NCBI GenBank assembly: GCA_011037195.1
Contig: JAAEAF010014547.1
Location: 1-64,000 of the forward strand
Length of the DNA stretch: 64,000 nt
DNA from: Triatoma infestans
Taxonomy: Eukaryota; Arthropoda; Insecta; Hemiptera; Reduviidae
Direction of reading: 5' to 3'
Translations under genes and position numbers: made by a program
Notes under the pieces: generated by a model
Database searches by the model: none
What the model was told of the DNA's origin: nothing
The model's input: the letters and a program-made list of their open reading frames with translations, nothing else
In this document: piece by piece, positions 34,857 through 46,054 of the stretch
Layout of the letters: each line of letters begins with the position of its first letter
How positions within the stretch are numbered: position 1 is the stretch's first letter

Positions 34857-35683
34857 TGAAGGCGGTTGATCATGAAAATGCGGAAAATCTGTGAAAATCA
34901 TTTAATAATAGCACACATTAACGCCTTTTTTTCAAATTTTTTTCAGAATATATTTAATGGGCATTAAGATTATATAGATGTAAACTGTACTGAATGGCAC
35001 TAATACTGCTAAATATGAGCCTAATATCGCAGCTTATCAGAAGTTTTCCCAGAAATCACTACCACCGTCCCAAATAATAAACAAAAGCGAAAGCTATAAA
35101 TTGTGTAATAATTATGTTATGTATAGAAATTCATAAAGAAAATCGTAGTCCTGTTTTAGGAAAAATCGCGGGATACAAAAAAGAAAAAAAAAATAGTAAA
35201 ATTGCAATTTCGGTTGACTGTTTTAACCGAAATCTTCATGTCGGACCCTAAAGAGGTATCAAATTTTTTATTTCGATTTTTTTTTTTTCATATATTACAT
35301 TAGATATTTGATTCCAAGTTTGATTATTTGAAAATTTTTATTCTGATATGAAATACTCAAATGGCTTTCCCTTACTATTTTTAGTTACATGGACTTAATT
35401 TCTTCAGACTTGGAATTTTTATTATTTTATGTAGGTGTGAGAATCCAGATTATACTATAAAAGCAATTTTGCTCGAAAAAATATTTCAAACAAAAGTAAT
35501 AGGTTTGCATACCTGTACTTAGTAAAACAAGTCAACCCATTTGAAAATGAAAGAAAGTTAAAATTAAAAATAAAAGTTTAATTAAGTTGCACTTCGGTCA
35601 ATCACTTTTCTTCATACACCGAATTAATTCTGGGCACATTTGGTTCTTATTTATATAATATAGAAGATAGAATCCGTATAATT
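34857..35683. other. Degenerate repeat-derived stretch
   Basis: Pieces resembling the minus-oriented 1-kb repeat can be seen (about 35120-35260, 'aaagaaaatcgtagtcctgt', 'tttcggttgac'; about 35460-35660). The remainder is AT-rich. No gene is recognised. Confidence 0.45.
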
Positions 35684-36003
35684 CTTTACTGAAATGACAC
35701 TCAAGAGGAAAGCATCTTTACTGAAATGACACTCAAGAGGAAAGCAGCTTTACTGAAATGACACTCAAGAGGAAAGCAACTTTACTGAAATGACACTAAA
35801 GAGGAAAGCATCTTTACTGAAATGACACTCAAGAGGAAAGCATCTTTACTGAAATGACACTCAAGAGGAAAGCAACTTTACTGAAATGACACTCAAGAGG
35901 AAAGCATCTTTACTGAAATGACACTCAAGAGGAAAGCATCTATACTGAAATGACACTTAAGAGAAAAGCATCTTTACTGAAATGATGTTTAAGAGGAAAA
36001 CCT
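35684..36003. repeat. 32-bp minisatellite, ten units
   Basis: The unit starts 'ctttactgaaatgacactca' and ends 'agaggaaagca' plus one variable base. It is repeated ten times, starting at 35684 and stepping by exactly 32. Units differ at one or two positions and the last two are more diverged. The unit resembles a piece of the minus-oriented 1-kb repeat ('actgaaatagcactttagag'). Confidence 0.93.
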
Positions 36004-36812
36004 CTTTTTCAGAACCACTTTAAATGAAATAAGCGACAAAACAAAATATCTTGAAAATGAAAAATCGCAGAGCTCAAACTTGATCGCAGGTACAAACGAG
36101 ACATTAATCCAAATTTTCTTTCATTCAATTGTTTAAGAGATCGAAACTAAACTGTACAATGACTTGAGATTTTTCGACTATGCGGACCCAAATAGTCGTA
36201 CTATGTGAGACTTTAGCCTTCGCGGACCCTGTTTGGGCGCCAGTTATATTACAAATTCACTAAAAGACCTTTTTTTTTTAAAAAAAAATTATTCACATGT
36301 ACAAACGAACAATAGCAAACATAGAATAGAACTGACTCTTATTATTATTAAGTAGGGCATATATTATTTACTTGAATAGTATCTGCTGACTCATTAGTGC
36401 TAAGATAGAAGAAATCGCGCCGTAACTTGGATTTTAAACCAATTTATAGTAATTTATACTCTCATTTTGAAATATTATTTTATCGCTTTTACAGGATGGT
36501 AACAATTTATTGCATATTATAACTCATTGATTTTAATCATAATTTAAAATATAAGGATGTATTTTTATGTTATCAGCAAGGCTAACTACTATGACATTTG
36601 AAATCATGTAGTTTTTTAGAAGAATGATAACAGCAAATATTTATTTTAATCGAACGATACTTTTTTGAATACTGTAAAAAGTTGTATTTTTTTTTTTTTT
36701 TGTAATCTTGGCCTTCACTAAACGAAAATATATTTGAACTGCCGCAGTGCAAACCCGAACACTTATATGTTTCAAATTTAATGAAATCCATCAGTTTTTT
36801 TTTAATGGATAA
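36004..36812. other. AT-rich stretch without recognised gene
   Basis: Nothing coding is recognised. A slightly GC-richer patch near 36170-36245 ('tatgcggacccaaatagtcg', 'cctgtttgggcgcca') could belong to an unidentified retroelement, but no partner was found. Confidence 0.35.
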
Positions 36813-38600
36813 AATCGTTGAAAACTGAAATAACTTCAGTAAAACCGAAATTCCCGTCAACCGAATTTTCTTCAAACTCAGTTTGACAACATATTCAATT
36901 CTAATTAATACCATTTTAGATGATAGAATTGAATAATAAACAAAAATAGAAAGTTGAAGGAAAACATAACCACGCCTTTCTCCCCCCCAAAAAACACCTT
37001 AAATGAATTTTTCCAAAGTAATGTCTCATATAAAAGTTTTCAGATCTTTGTATGTGTTTCCGATATACTACGTTCAAAAAAAAATGTTGAACCCGTTTTC
37101 CAGAAAATCTCAGAAAACTAAAAAACTGTTCAGTAGAGACGCATTTCTGGTCAACGATTTTCTTCAAACCCCGAATATTGGCATCATAATTTAATTCTAT
37201 TTAATATTATTTAGATGATACAATTATATAATAAATTGAAATAGCACTTTAGAGGAAATCAGTTCTAATTTAATTCTATTTAATAATGATGTAATTGTAT
37301 AATAAATTAAAATAGCACATTAGAGGAAATCCGTCCTCCAAAAGCACCCTTAAATGAATTGTCCCAGAAAAATGTTTTAAATTAAAGTTGTAGCTCTTGT
37401 ATGTGTAGTTAATATACAAACGTTAAAAGAAAATCATTCGGGACAGTTTTCGAGAAAATTGCAAAAAACTGAAAAACCTATTTCGTAATCTCGCACTTCC
37501 GGTAAACAGGTTTTTTTCAAATTTGGAATTCTACCAATGCTTCTAATGTATATTAATATTATGTAGGTGGTAAATATCTATATTATACTGAAGTGGTACT
37601 TTAGAGCAGTGCTTCGCAACCGGTGTGCCGTGTGCCAATGCTATGTGTGCCCCGCGCCCATAACATAATAGGAGGTACATCGCAGGGGCGGCCAGCCACG
37701 CGCCGTATGTGGCCCGTCGTGTGTAATAAATAAATAATACCAAAAGTGGTGAATAAATATGACCACTAATTTTATTCAATTAATACGAAACATTACGATT
37801 GGATTCGACATCTTTTTACAAACAATACTATAAATTTTGCAGATGCACTTACTCTGCAAATTCGAGAGTAATTTATTGAATTAAGCAATGATGGGACGCT
37901 AAAACTTCACTTTGCCGAAGTTCCATTGGATGTTTTCTGGATTTCGGTTAGGAAAGAATATCCTCGGATTTCTGACCGCACTATTTCTTCAATTCTACTC
38001 GCATTTTCAACGACATATTTATGTGAACAAAGTTTTTCAACACTAGGGTTAATTAAAAAGATAAGCGGTCGTGATTAAAAAGGTCTTGAACAAAAACTTC
38101 GGGATGCACTTCTAAATATCGAGCCGAATGTAAAGCATTTGTGTTCACTGAAACAAGCTCGGGTATCACGTTAATTACTGTTTATTTTACATTAAGTTAT
38201 ACTTATAAGTATAGTTCTTAAGTTATGTGTGTATATGTATCAAACAAAAAATTATGTAATTTTTATGCATTCTATTCTGTATATATACATAATTTACTTT
38301 TGGTGTGCTGCGAAATTTGGGGAAGAACTTTGTTGTGCCTTGGGTAAGAAAAGGTTGCGGAGGATGCATAACGCTACTGCTCCCAGAACCCCCCCCAAGG
38401 TAATTCCCTAGAAAATTTTTCAAATAAAAGTGATAGGTATTTAATATGTGTGTAGATAGAATAGGAAGTTTAAAGAAAATCGTTGGAGCCATTTTCGAGA
38501 AAATCACAAAAACTGAAAAAAAAAAAAACATTCTATAAAGTCGTACTTCCGGTTGATGGATTTTGCCCGAAATCCTCGTGTATAACAGAAGTTAAAGAAA
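36813..38600 (-). repeat. ~1-kb repeat array in minus orientation, with hAT insertion
   Basis: At least four internal units in a row can be followed: 'ttcccgtcaaccgaattttc' (36850), 'catttctggtcaacgatttt' (37141), 'cgcacttccggtaaacagg' (37493), and 'cgtacttccggttgatggat' (38543). The segment ends with 'gcccgaaatcctcgtgt'. The hAT-type element at 37607-38366 splits it: the unit stops at 'ggtactttagag' and resumes with 'ctgctcccagaacc', as in uninterrupted copies. Confidence 0.78.
37607..38366 (+). mobile_element. hAT-type transposon with transposase remnant
   Basis: The left end 'cagtgcttcgcaaccggtgt' is a typical hAT terminus. The right end, read in reverse complement, gives a similar 'catcctccgcaacctttt'. 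Between them, about 37835-38175 encodes the C-terminal dimerisation region of a ZBED5/SCAND3-like hAT transposase: 'NDGTLKLHFAEVPLDVFWIS', 'VRKEYPRISDRTISSILLAF', then TTYLCEQSFSTLGLIKKISG before a stop. The N-terminal two thirds, with the catalytic domain, are missing, so this is an internally deleted, non-autonomous copy. A clean 8-bp target duplication was not found. Confidence 0.82.
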
Positions 38601-39317
38601 GTAAACAAAAAAAAATTAAAACCTTTTTTATCAACCAAATCAAGTTTCAAAGTATATCTAAACTGAGCCTTCCTCTATCAAATTAATTCTTTTTGTACTT
38701 TAAAAATAGATTACTTTTATTGCAACTGACCTCATTATTTAACAATATTTAACTCATCACTGCTTTAACCTCTACTCTACACTGCAACCTGCTCTGAAAT
38801 ATTAGTTTACTGCTCACTTAAAAAGGTCAAAAGCACAATTTATACACGCGCTTTTATCACTATTGTGATCATAATAAACTTCTTAAATGAATCTTACATT
38901 TAATTTTAGCAATAATAATAATAATGATTGAGGGAGTCGTTGGCAGAAGCAAAAATAAAATATGAGAGATAAAACGATTCCAAGATGAATGCGGCATATC
39001 TACGCACAAACTGAATATGGGCCCCTTACTAGGAACATATGTTTTAGAAACTCCTCCTGTCATAATGGAAAAACCACCATACTTTATTAATAACTCGTTA
39101 TCAACATATGTCTGTTTATAAGTATTGTGTTTTTACAAAAACGTTTAGGTACATTAAAGAATAACATGTATTAAATATGCATTAATCTGCTTCCATTTTT
39201 CAGTGCTGTCATTATGAATTCACGGTGTACTGAGAAATATTTCATCTTATTATATATAGATAAATTATCTTGAGGCTAATTCCTGAACACTATTTTAACC
39301 TCCTCTAAATTGTTGGA
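38601..39317. other. AT-rich non-coding stretch
   Basis: No gene or repeat recognised apart from a short ATA/AAT-rich patch near 38910-38930. Confidence 0.4.
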
Positions 39318-39611
39318 TTGCTGGACTTAAAAAAACAAGCTATTATTGATCTGGAAAAATTAGTGGCATCAGATAGATGTGGATTGGAGCTCCCCCAGGT
39401 TGATTTTTATCTTTGTCAAATTGGAAGTTATTCGATAATGCAATGTTTAGTTGGAAGAATAGCCTCATTTGGTTCAGTAACCCGAGTAACGCTGGCCGAA
39501 ACTGTTAACAACGGTAGACTTGTTGGTTGGCGAATTCATCACTTAAACATTGCTGGCTTGGGTCTGATTACTGCAGTATATCTATTATTGACAACAATTG
39601 ACTTGTTTTGA
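39318..39611 (+). CDS. Uncharacterised open reading frame
   Basis: An open frame of 97 codons, with an in-frame extension a few codons upstream, stands out because it uses varied codons within very AT-rich surroundings. Features visible are 'LDLKKQAIIDLEKLVASDRC' near the start and a hydrophobic stretch near the end ('IAGLGLITAVYLLLTTI') that could span a membrane. I do not recognise a family. A second frame with similar composition follows at once (39598-39831), so the two may be parts of one broken older gene or transposon. Start codon quality and splice signals are unclear, and it may not be expressed. Confidence 0.2.
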   Translation: MLDLKKQAIIDLEKLVASDRCGLELPQVDFYLCQIGSYSIMQCLVGRIASFGSVTRVTLAETVNNGRLVGWRIHHLNIAGLGLITAVYLLLTTIDLF

Positions 39612-42074
39612 AGAAAGTGTTTCTTCAATGGATGTTCCAAAGCTTTCACAAAGTTCTGTGCGATCTTGCAGGCTTGACAAGAATACCGAGGGATTTATTG
39701 TTGACAAGACATCCCATGTTCTGGAGAAAACGAAGTACTTTTGCTTGATACCACAAAAAGCACTTTTCTATCAGAAGAGTTGTTCTGAACCTTGCTTCCT
39801 ATTTTCTATCAGAATTTTTAAACAGCTATGAGTACACCGCTCATTCAGGACAAAAGCTGAAAGCCACCGCTTCTTATAATAACTTAAAATGAATAACATT
39901 TCGTAGTCAACAGTTAAGATTGAACCCATCTATAAAACTGCTTTAGGCAAGCAGAAAACACTTCATGTGTTTACAAACAAGCCTTTAGAGACATGAAATT
40001 AAAGTAAAACACGATTGCATAATATTAGTAAATAAAGAGCATCTAAAGGTCTTAAAACAAGCAGTTTGAAAAGAGATATTTCTTTTACTCATCCCATTAT
40101 TATTTGTAAAATTTGTTGCATGAAATGTGTTACAATGTTCCGCTGAGAGAACTGTTCAATTTTGCCATTGGCCATACTTGGTATCAAATCATTTCATATG
40201 GCTGAGATATATTTGTTAATAGATATTCAAGATGAACGGGTCCTAGCTGTTGTATATCACAAACAATAACCTAGCTGTAGTATGTCACAAAGGTAGGTAA
40301 GTTTGATAATATGTTTCAGAGATCTAAGTTGTAGAATGTCTAAAAGAGAATGATGAAATTCCTAAACAAATAAATCTTCTTCAGTCCAAACAAGATTCAA
40401 TCTGTCAAATGAACCTACAACTGCTCCGGAGGTACTTCATGTCATGGAATAGGAAAAGGTGAATGTCATTGAGTTTATAATATGTATTTCTTTAAATATT
40501 AATTCATACCATATAATTACTCCTTTATTAATTTTTATGTTGGTAGTGTTTCTTATACTATGTTTCATAGCGTTTTTATGTTTTCTAGAATAATGCAGCT
40601 ATAAACTCTAATTGAGGTGAGCTTTACGGATGTTTATCAAAATTGAAACATGTATTGATTCTATAAAAATTAATCCAATAGACTTTTATTATTTTGCAAT
40701 AAATGTGCAGTAAATGATAATTTAACTTTATAAGGCCAAAAAAAAAGGAAGTTAAAATGTCATTTGAGTTCCATAAAAATTCTAATCTCACTTTTATTCA
40801 TGTTTTCAAATAATTACATGTCTTTAATTCAAACTGGTAATTAACCATTTATGTACTATTGGAATTTCTATTAAAAAATTACTTGTATTGATTTTGCTCA
40901 GAATTTAAAAAAGATGCTTCACCATTTTCCTATTGAATTGGATTTCTGAAAAAGTTCAGTCTTTTTTTAAATTATAGATTTAATAGTTATGCTCAGAGCT
41001 GTGAGATTAATGTTCCTTATACTAAGAATCTATTAAAATTTAAAATATTGTGAAATAAAAATATTGCAATTTTTATGGGGACTTAACATTCTATTACTGA
41101 ATTAGACATTCTGGGTGGAGGCAAAAGCACATACTTTCATACTTTTCCAATAAATCTAAATTTAACGACTGAGTCTTCCTCAATACAAGTCCATGAACAT
41201 GATATTTTTATCAATCCGTCGTACGAAACTTTTAAAGTTTAAAGGTCTATAAGAAAAATTGCTCTTCAAATAAGTGATTAAATTTAAATTAGATTAACTT
41301 AGTAATTTTAAAGGCTTAATAGATATAATACTTTGATTTGAATCGCCATTTCATAACTAGTTTCAGTGTTTTTTCAAATAATAAGTACGTTTTAACGGTT
41401 GCATCAAGAATGAAGATCAATCGATGCTGTAAAGTAATAGGGGCACGCGACGAAAAGCTCCGTTGAACACACCCGCTTGCAATTTGAATACCAAATGCGG
41501 GTACATACAGCACAGTTGGTAATTATTAGTTTACCTTATGGCATTTGCAGTCAGGCGTAGAGATAACATAAATGAATGTTAATAATTTGGAAAAACTACC
41601 AACAAACTCATATGTTAATATTCTTCTAGTCATATAATATAATTTTCAGTACTTTATGTTAGAATTCAAAACTTATGTCTTCTCTGAAGTATGAAAAGTT
41701 CCTTCTTTGGAACAAACTTTACCTAAATGATCGCCTAGATTTTTGTAAAAAAAATTTATTTAAGTTCTACTTTGTATGGTATCAGGAGTTATTATTTTTT
41801 TTTAATTTTCCTTTACCAATGTAAAGTTTTGATATAATTTTTTATGTTCCTGCCATGTCACCTACATCAAATGCAGGCGGAAGAAGAAACCAACCGAGAC
41901 TTAAGATAATTTAATTGGACTGCTAGGTGCCTAATAGCAAAATTGCCAAGTATGGACAAAAGTTAAACAAAAAAATTCTATAGTCATTTCTTTATGTTTC
42001 ATTGGCATTTTGAATTCGAAATATTTATTTAAAGAATTTGAGAGTTGTTTAAAAACAAAAAATACAGTAAATAT
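39612..42074. other. Stretch without recognised gene
   Basis: A second open frame (39598-39831) follows the one at 39318 but matches nothing I know. The remainder to 42074 is AT-rich with no supported gene, RNA or repeat. Confidence 0.35.
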
Positions 42075-42665
42075 TTTGTTGGACATTAGAACATTAGACA
42101 TGGTGAAGAGGAAAGAAATGATAATGGAGAAAAGTTGATACAGTTATGTGAACCATGTAATCAACAAATTTTAAATACATTCTACCAACACAAGGATATA
42201 AATAAATTCATGTGGCATCCAAAGACTAGGCACCAGCAGTCTCTTATAAACTATGTCATAATGTGTCAAATTTGCCCTGTAAAAATAAAAGATGTCCGTT
42301 TTTATAGAGGGGCAGAATGCGGCTTGGACCATTATCTATTAAAGTCTCAGTACTTATAGCTGTGGAAGATACTAGGAAAGAGAGGGACCAGAAGGCAAGA
42401 AGTTAAAAGTAACGTCAGTAAATTGGAAGATAGACAATTTATTAATATAGAGATGTTAAAAAATGAAGGGATAAAACTCTTCAACATGGGATGAACTCTT
42501 CCAACATGGGATGAACTCGAAATTAGATGAAGTTTTCAAAGGGTCATCTAAAGAACTGCATGATTATATAAAAGAAAACTTAAGAAAATCTCATTCGAAG
42601 TTCTCGGGCATAGACACGGACACTAAGCATTCATGTTTGAAAGATGACATAAAGGAAAAGATAGG
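42075..42665 (+). pseudogene. Degenerate LINE endonuclease C-terminal fragment
   Basis: The open stretch 42135-42359 resembles the end of the apurinic-type endonuclease domain of LINEs of the RTE/CR1 kind: 'LCEPCNQQILNTFYQHKDIN', then a motif like WHSPD...IDYVI reduced to WHPKTRHQQSLINYVIMCQI, and 'FYRGAECGLDHYLLKSQ', corresponding to the D-x-x-SDHHLL catalytic block with the Asp and His kept. A continuation in other frames to about 42665 looks like the linker between endonuclease and reverse transcriptase ('DRQFINIEMLKNEGIKLFN'). Stops and frameshifts make it non-functional. Confidence 0.68.
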
Positions 42666-42684
42666 TGAATAGATGAAGTAAGCC

Positions 42685-43043
42685 TACATGAAAATTTGAA
42701 GAAAATCGGTTAATCGGAAGGCCTTTTTCTAAAAAGATTTTTCAATTTTCTCGAAAACAGTTCCTACGATTTCATTTAAACTTGATAAGTATCTTATTAC
42801 TCTACTCATATAAAGGTTTATAATTTTGTTACAAACATCTTCCAGAAAGATTCATTTTATGGGATTTCTGGCTACTTTGAGCGTTATGATGTTAGGTTTA
42901 AAAAAATGTTTCTTATGTTACGTGTGTTCCACCCATATGCATAGAAGATAACTAACCACTTAGTAAAAATTCCAATTTCTAAGGAATTTTTCAATTAGCA
43001 TAAAAATCTAGTAGTGGGTGTTCCACACCAGTTTTTTTTTCCG
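42685..43043 (+). repeat. ~1-kb repeat, last internal unit and inner end
   Basis: 'gaagaaaatcggttaatcgg' is followed by 'ttttctcgaaaacagttcct' and, at the end, 'tgggtgttccacaccagttt', i.e. the final internal unit and inner terminus of the family in plus orientation. Confidence 0.7.
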
Positions 43044-43310
43044 ACTTTAATTAATAGAGGAATATAAATTAGAATAAATATAACCTATACCTTATATATA
43101 AATGGTATGTGTAATAATAATATGTGTAAATAATAAATATATAACTACTTTATGTGTATTTTTCTCATTAATTTAGTGTGGCTATTAATTTATAGATAAA
43201 GACTGTCACCGTTATTTTACTGATAATAGTTGATAATTAGGGAAATAATAGTTTTCTTTTCATAACCCCCAGTTAGTTTTTATAGCAGCAGGAAATTGGT
43301 AGTGCTAGCA

Positions 43311-44492
43311 ATGTTGGACGTTTTATTGTCTTCATTAGTAAAGAATGGTACTTTTGGAGCGGGTAGCTATGTATCATCAAATACTAACAATGTTGTTGGC
43401 GTTGGCTATCACTTTGCCTCAAAAATAACTTTTATGACAATGCTAATTGATCGAGGTTGTTCAATTGAAGTTTTAGATATTGCCTTGAAACAACAATTCG
43501 ATAGCACAAATTTACGGACAGTAATCTTGAGTAAACAATTATTTAAAAATGAACTAACTATGTACAAAAAAGTGTTGCCTTTCATAAAAGCTGAACAATT
43601 AAATATTTATCCAAAATTATATCACGGTTTTGTGGCATCAGGCGAAGATTATAATGACATACTGGTACTAGAAGATATTAGACAACAAGGTTTTATAGCT
43701 GAACAAAAACTATACCTTAGCTATGATCAGATTGTATTAGCTTTAAAGAAACTTGGCTATTTCCATTCATTTTCTTATCTGGCTAAACGTGAAAATACTG
43801 AGTTTTTTTTTTCCATCTTAAAAACACTAATAGAAACAACATTTATTTGTGAATCCAAAAAACAATTCAATTGTTTTGTAATAGTTAGAGCGCTTAAATC
43901 ACTAATCTGTGAAGGAATTGAAGTTGAATTATTAAGTGAAGTTTTAAATAAAATTATAGATTTTGATACAGCTACAAAATTATTATTGAAACCAGAAGAA
44001 CCATTCTCTGTTATATGCCATGGTGATTTCTGTTTAAACAATTTATTGTACAAGTATGACAGCAATGGGACACCAATTGATTTAAAATTTGTTGATTTTC
44101 AAACTTCTGTATATTCAAGTCCTGCTGTGGACTTATCTTTTTTATTGTATATGAATACCGACGCAAATATAAGAGAACAATATTGGGATGATTTTTTGAA
44201 AATTTATTGGGAATCTTTTACAGAAAATATACCACAATTGGAATTTAATTTTCAACAGTTTTTGGAACATTTTTCAAAACGTGTTGTGTACAGCCTATGC
44301 GTTTCAGCATTCTTTCTATTGGGAATCTCAGTAGATCATTCAATACTATTGAATTCACTATGCATGTCTTCTGAAGATCGCAAGGAATTAGCTATGACTC
44401 TTGGCGGAGAAAAAGGTACTGAAGCCATTACTAACATTACAAAACATATGTTAAAACACAAATACTTTCATAAGTTTTTAGAATTATATTAA
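43311..44492 (+). CDS. Ecdysteroid-kinase-like (EcKinase/CHK-fold) protein
   Basis: Open frame of 393 codons from the ATG at 43311, close to the family's usual 400-420. It is uninterrupted by introns. Motifs include the conserved Glu of 'LFKNELTMYKKVLPF' (about residues 76-90), a hinge-like LVLEDI (about 118-123), the catalytic-loop motif HGDFCLNN (about 237-244) and the metal-binding DFQ (about 262-264). These define the choline-kinase-like fold of arthropod EcKinases, which phosphorylate ecdysteroids and possibly other small hydroxylated compounds; the substrate here is unknown. Reading could begin five codons earlier only from TTG, so ATG 43311 is preferred. A polypyrimidine-poor 'tatagcag' just upstream (43281-43288) might be a splice acceptor, so a 5' non-coding or short coding exon is possible. 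The N-terminal glycine-rich segment is less typical than the rest. Confidence 0.88.
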   Translation: MLDVLLSSLVKNGTFGAGSYVSSNTNNVVGVGYHFASKITFMTMLIDRGCSIEVLDIALKQQFDSTNLRTVILSKQLFKNELTMYKKVLPFIKAEQLNIYPKLYHGFVASGEDYNDILVLEDIRQQGFIAEQKLYLSYDQIVLALKKLGYFHSFSYLAKRENTEFFFSILKTLIETTFICESKKQFNCFVIVRALKSLICEGIEVELLSEVLNKIIDFDTATKLLLKPEEPFSVICHGDFCLNNLLYKYDSNGTPIDLKFVDFQTSVYSSPAVDLSFLLYMNTDANIREQYWDDFLKIYWESFTENIPQLEFNFQQFLEHFSKRVVYSLCVSAFFLLGISVDHSILLNSLCMSSEDRKELAMTLGGEKGTEAITNITKHMLKHKYFHKFLELY

Positions 44493-46054
44493 TTGCTTTT
44501 TTTAGTGATAATAATTTGAAATTATTTCCGTTTTCGTAAAAGCAACTTTAAAATTATAATAATATTAATGTAATAATTTTACATAATTCTCCATATTAGT
44601 AACTACTTTTATTATTAATGTTTAAAAAAAATATAGGTGTGAAACACTAGTATTGTTCTTCTGGCTGTATTCTTCAATTTCCGATGTAGAAATTTTGGTA
44701 CCACTCCATTCTTGGAATTTTTAAAATAGATTTATTCGCCTTAAGTAGTATAGATGTAGGGACCAAACTAAGTCTTTGAAATGGCGCATTAGAGGGAAAG
44801 CTAATGTCCCAACCTTTCAACGGTGTTTTTGTTTCTAACACAGTAAAGTAGATCATTCTGCAAGCAATGTTTTTCCCACTTAAAGGATCTTAAAACACGT
44901 TTATATTTCCAATAGAAATCAATTTCGAAAGTCTGACGAATACCGTATATATATTCTCTCAATTATCGTATCAGAAAATAATTTAAAAAATCACAAAATC
45001 ATATGTGATCTACAGTTTTGTAGGATCAGCGTAAGAATGGACAAAAGTTATTCTTGACATTTTCTAGCATCCGGTTTTTTTGCAGTATAACAACTACCCT
45101 ATAAATACCCCTTTGTTTGCTTTGTCAGTTTAAATACTTACTGAAAAAGGACAAAATGAAAATGACAAAATTTTATATTTTAGTAAAATTAACTTTATTT
45201 CAACATTCAGGATTACAAAGATGCCAATTTGATAATTATTACTTCAAGATCTTCATTAAAATATTGTCTTTACTGTACATATAAAAAAGCTCTCAAGAGA
45301 CAAAATCTGCCAAACTTATAATAATTGTCTTCTAATTTTATGAGGTTTGATATATAAGCATTATTATTATTTTATTTTAAAAAGAAGATTAAAGAATGTA
45401 GGCAACCTTTTTTATTAAGAAATAAACGGAACATAGCCATAGTTATTATCTGTGACTTTTGAACAATAGATAAAAATTTATCATGGATATGACTTCTTTA
45501 TAAAGTATTATTCTCCACATACCTTGGAAACAAAATAATTTGTAAATAGTAAATGCATAAAATTAATATTTTTTTTTATTCTCTAAAAAATATATGTATA
45601 AAAATATTTATAAATAATTTCTAACTGAACTAAAATAATGATTTTATATTATTTCAGTTTCATCTATAAATAGTATATTCTTTCAAATCCATACACAAGA
45701 AATAAAAAAAAAATACATATATACCATTATTTCCTTGCTTATTTTACTTTACTGAGTTTGCGGCTATCAAAGATATTTTTCAAGAAAATATAAAGCTAAA
45801 TAAATACATTTCTATATTTAAATTATTACAAATGTGTTCATTAACTATTTTGACCGGTAAATAATCTATTTTGCTGTAAATGCGGGCCAACGGTTGGTTC
45901 CCACATCTCATTATACCTTTATCATTTTTCTTTTTGTTTGTTTGTTTAATGTCCGTTACATTAATTTCAAATAGAATTCAATACTTATTCACTTCAATGA
46001 GCATGTATCGTAGCAAATGCTGAAATGATATATTATATCAAAAGACAATTTTTT
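44493..46054. other. AT-rich stretch downstream of the kinase-like gene
   Basis: The 3' UTR of the kinase-like gene must begin here, but no AATAAA close to the stop was found. No gene or repeat was recognised up to the next 1-kb repeat. Confidence 0.4.

Noticed and set aside
35684..36003. Regular repeats considered as a CRISPR array
   Set aside because: The units are contiguous 32-mers without unique spacers, in a eukaryotic genome.
36170..36245. LTR or primer-binding-site candidate around 'tttgggcgccag'
   Set aside because: No second LTR, polypurine tract or coding region nearby supports it.
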